NCBI GenBank assembly: GCA_014925825.1
Contig: JACGCK010000309.1
Span: 1 to 45,362 of the forward strand
DNA length: 45,362 bases
Source of the DNA: Pholiota molesta
Taxonomy: Eukaryota > Basidiomycota > Agaricomycetes > Agaricales > Strophariaceae
Direction of reading: 5' to 3'
Shown: positions 42,890-45,362 of the stretch, in pieces
Position numbering within the stretch: the stretch's first letter is position 1
Layout: every line of letters begins with the position of its first letter
Made by a program: the position numbers and the translations under genes
Notes under the pieces: generated by a model
Told to the model about the DNA's origin: nothing
Database searches by the model: none
The model's input: the letters and a program-made list of their open reading frames with translations, nothing else

Positions 42890-43150
42890 AGTTGTCGCCA
42901 TCATGTATTTCGCCTTTCAATCCTTCGACGACAGTTCCCAAAGCATGGCTACTGTTTCATTGACATTAACAAAGCGTTCATTCAAGCGCTTCCCATTTGC
43001 TCTGTATTTTAGATAATATATGTGACTAAATTGTAAAGTAAAATTATGAATTAATAATGTATTTCTATCGTAGTGTCGTCTATACAAACTAGTAGTGATA
43101 ATGATGAAGAAGGGATGGGAGAGCGCCCGGAGCTTTCGATCTCTGGTTTC

Positions 43151-45362
43151 TCACATCGACACCTGCACTATGGTTGCCGTCTTCACCATCCACTTTTCCC
43201 ACGTCTTCCACTTCCTGCCTCTGGGTGATTCGCCGGCACCGCGGCTGCCCTCGAAGGGTGATTCCTGAATGATATTCTGGAAGTTGCCCGGGCGCGTAGA
43301 CAGGAACAGCCGAAGAACCCGACGTCCTTGCTTGCCCGTCGGGTATAACGAACACCCATGGCCTGCTGCCGCCATTACCGTAGCCAATTGTGAGATGGGC
43401 TTGGAGGAAGGCGGCGTCGACGCCGATTTGAGTCGGTTGGGTTCTGGTTGGGATCGTCGAGAGTCGTGGAAGACTCGTCGCTGCTAGGGAAAGGTGTGGG
43501 TGCCTGCTCGATTTCCATGTTTGATATCAGCCGCCCGTGGCCTGCGCCGAGGGGTGGTGAATAATTTCGGCTGTGTGTAACAATATATGAGTTTGGGTAC
43601 TGTAAGTGATGTTTACATTCAAAACTCACTGATCGTAAAATCACTAGGATCAAAGTAGAACAAATAGGGATACAGCACGCTATCCGAGTCGTTGAATACG
43701 TTGATGCCAAAACAGCTGTCATCGTTCAATTGTATCGTCGCCGGCTCCTGAGCGATCAGATTCTCGCTGACGGGGCGTAAATCTGCGTAGTCGTCGAAGT
43801 CATCCGCTTGCAGTGCCCTCACTTCCATTCGGACATCCTGAGCGCTATCCGGTGCTGTGCGCGTGAGATGGTAATAGAAATGGCGGGCGGCATTCAAGAC
43901 CTTCTGCAGGGTGGCTGGGTCGCTTCTGCTAACCGTATGGCGGAGCCGAGAGCCATATGCGGAATGACTGCATCGTTGTGTCGATCGAAGTAGATATATC
44001 GTTTTGGATGGTAAGTTCGAGATACATGTGCCGGGTCATCGACGATATTGAATAATGGAGTTTGCTGGTTGTCGAGAGAAACAATGATTCTAGCCAAACT
44101 TTCTCCTTTGCGTAATAGATATGGAGCGCGGCACACCGTCAACAGCCTTGCAGTAGAAGCGCCGTGGTGGGCGGAACTGTGGAGAATGCGGGGGTGGCTC
44201 GAGTATGGAGGAGAAGAAATGTTGACGGAAGTGACCACTAGATATCCAAGAGGCGGATTAGGCTGAAACGACTATCGAGGAGGTCCATTTTGTGAACTGC
44301 GAAGCGAGAGCCAATTGTAATGCCCTGCGCTGAACCGGCTTCGAGAGTCATCTTTCCAGCCGCTCGGTTTGCGTAGATAAACGCTGTGTCGGCGCCAGAT
44401 CCTTTATTACCGAATAACAATCGGTTCACGCCTTCGCCTTCGCAATGGGGTGTTTGACTGAATAGGAATTTTGAGAAAATATACAGGACGTATACTATAA
44501 ATGACTCACTTTTTTGGCATCGTCAATTTGTCCATCAAGGATCGATAAGTAAGCGTTTCCATGTCGTTGCTCATGAGGATTTTGAGGAGGTTATAGGTGA
44601 AAAGACCGCGCTTGCTCTTCGGATCTTCCCAGGCCATTTGTTCTCGTCCACAGGCAGCCAGGAGAACATGAGATGCGCGGAACCGTCCTGAATATCTTTC
44701 GACATCCTGATCGCTGCTCATATCCGTCTCCCAGATATCTCGGTCAGTTGAGTTCATGAGTGGAGGAGGGTCGTCCATTTGTCGTGGGATGTAGCCTTCG
44801 CTGCCCGTGCTGCCACGATTCATGCCGGCTGAGCTACAGCAATCTAATATGACGGTCTTCAACTCGAGTGAGCACCACAAAGGCGACAATATAACCGTGA
44901 ATTAACCACTCACAATGTGACTACCTTTCGGGATGATATCTGATTTAGAAGGCCAGAAATTGTACGATCCGGATACCAGAGACGATCGATGCCACGCCTT
45001 TCCCCTCCCTTTTCTGCGTGCCAATGTCGCTGGGACACAACATTTCTATCCTTCCGGTGGGTGTATACCAGTCCTTCCAATCCGATGGTATTGTCTCCTG
45101 TGCGCCGTGGCCAGCGTAGTAGATGATTATTTCGACGTTGTTCCTTTTCGTATGTTTGGGTGTCTCGAAGAAAATCGAAAGCCGTCAAGGATGCTCTGCC
45201 GGATGCCCGCTCGTCCCGGAGACTGTAGATGTTTTCCGTCGGGACCTGCAGCCTTGTCGTTAAGAACTGCTCAAAAGCATCTGCATCGCCGACTGCTCCT
45301 GTGAGATTGCTGTATTCAGATGATCCCCCAGTGTATGTGTTGATGCCAATGACCAATGCTAG
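43151..45362 (-). pseudogene. Second C14 caspase-like gene, 5' partial and frameshifted
   Basis: Runs in from the right edge on the minus strand, tail to tail with the previous gene (261 bp apart). It shows LVIGINTYTGGSSEYSNL, catalytic His in IIYYAGHGAQET (about 45122-45087, after two shifts), then in the next exon VILDCCSSAGMNRG with the catalytic Cys; the residue after the Cys pair is Ser, where His is usual. HVLLAACGREQMAWE, IYFDRHNDAVIPHM, DPATLQKVLNAARHFYYHL and DVGFF/RLFLSTRPGNFQNI follow, ending near 43151. Frame changes are needed near 45205, 45175, 44262, 44200, 44130, 43930 and in the last exon; most look like one lost base, and one near 44000 has the opposite sign. It is too different from the first copy to be a recent duplicate. 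Confidence 0.7.

Overview
This is a eukaryotic window, almost certainly from a mushroom-forming basidiomycete (Agaricomycetes). Genes are broken by many short introns of about 40-66 nt with GT..AG borders. The gene content fits that group: a TET/JBP-type 2OG-Fe(II) oxygenase, a KDZ transposase, basidiomycete-style P450s, a GPI-type GH79 glycosidase and a pair of large C14 caspase-like genes. I saw no bacterial operon structure, tRNA, rRNA or CRISPR array.

Left third (1-15.1 kb) is transposon territory. A TET/JBP-like oxygenase runs in from the left edge to 1618. It is followed by an unrecognised three-exon gene (from 1763) cut by a 4.37 kb non-coding element (2346-6715), which has terminal inverted repeats of about 670 bp and a nested, nearly palindromic interior. 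Next is a complete KDZ transposase (7107-14762) whose last exon is split by a second non-coding element (10741-14605). That element is flanked by TA on both sides. Removing it with one TA copy restores a single frame: the joined exons total 3336 nt, divisible by 3, and end in a normal stop. A small Zn2Cys6-like gene (15143-15664) lies just past the presumed right end of the KDZ element.

Middle (17.7-33.7 kb) is ordinary gene space plus a local gene cluster. A NAD(P)-binding SDR/NmrA-like gene (minus) and an acylaminoacyl-peptidase (S9C) gene (plus) share a 216 bp divergent promoter. Two tandem P450 genes have the same 11-exon structure, and the second has a 1-nt deletion in an A-run. Then comes a degenerate array in which a P450 3' end facing a GH79 3' end occurs three times, with two copies of an unknown 206-aa gene between. 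Only the last GH79 gene (31276-33677) is whole.

Right third (34-45.4 kb) holds an acyl-CoA ligase (minus) lying between inverted repeats of about 230 bp and carrying one apparent 1-nt deletion, a repeat-rich spacer, and two tail-to-tail C14 caspase-like genes. Both caspase-like genes keep their His/Cys dyad but carry many frameshifts, mostly apparent single-base losses. They may be decaying genes or a poorly polished stretch of assembly; the sequence alone cannot settle which.

Exon borders were assigned by hand from splice motifs, reading-frame continuity and remembered family patterns. No alignment or search was run.
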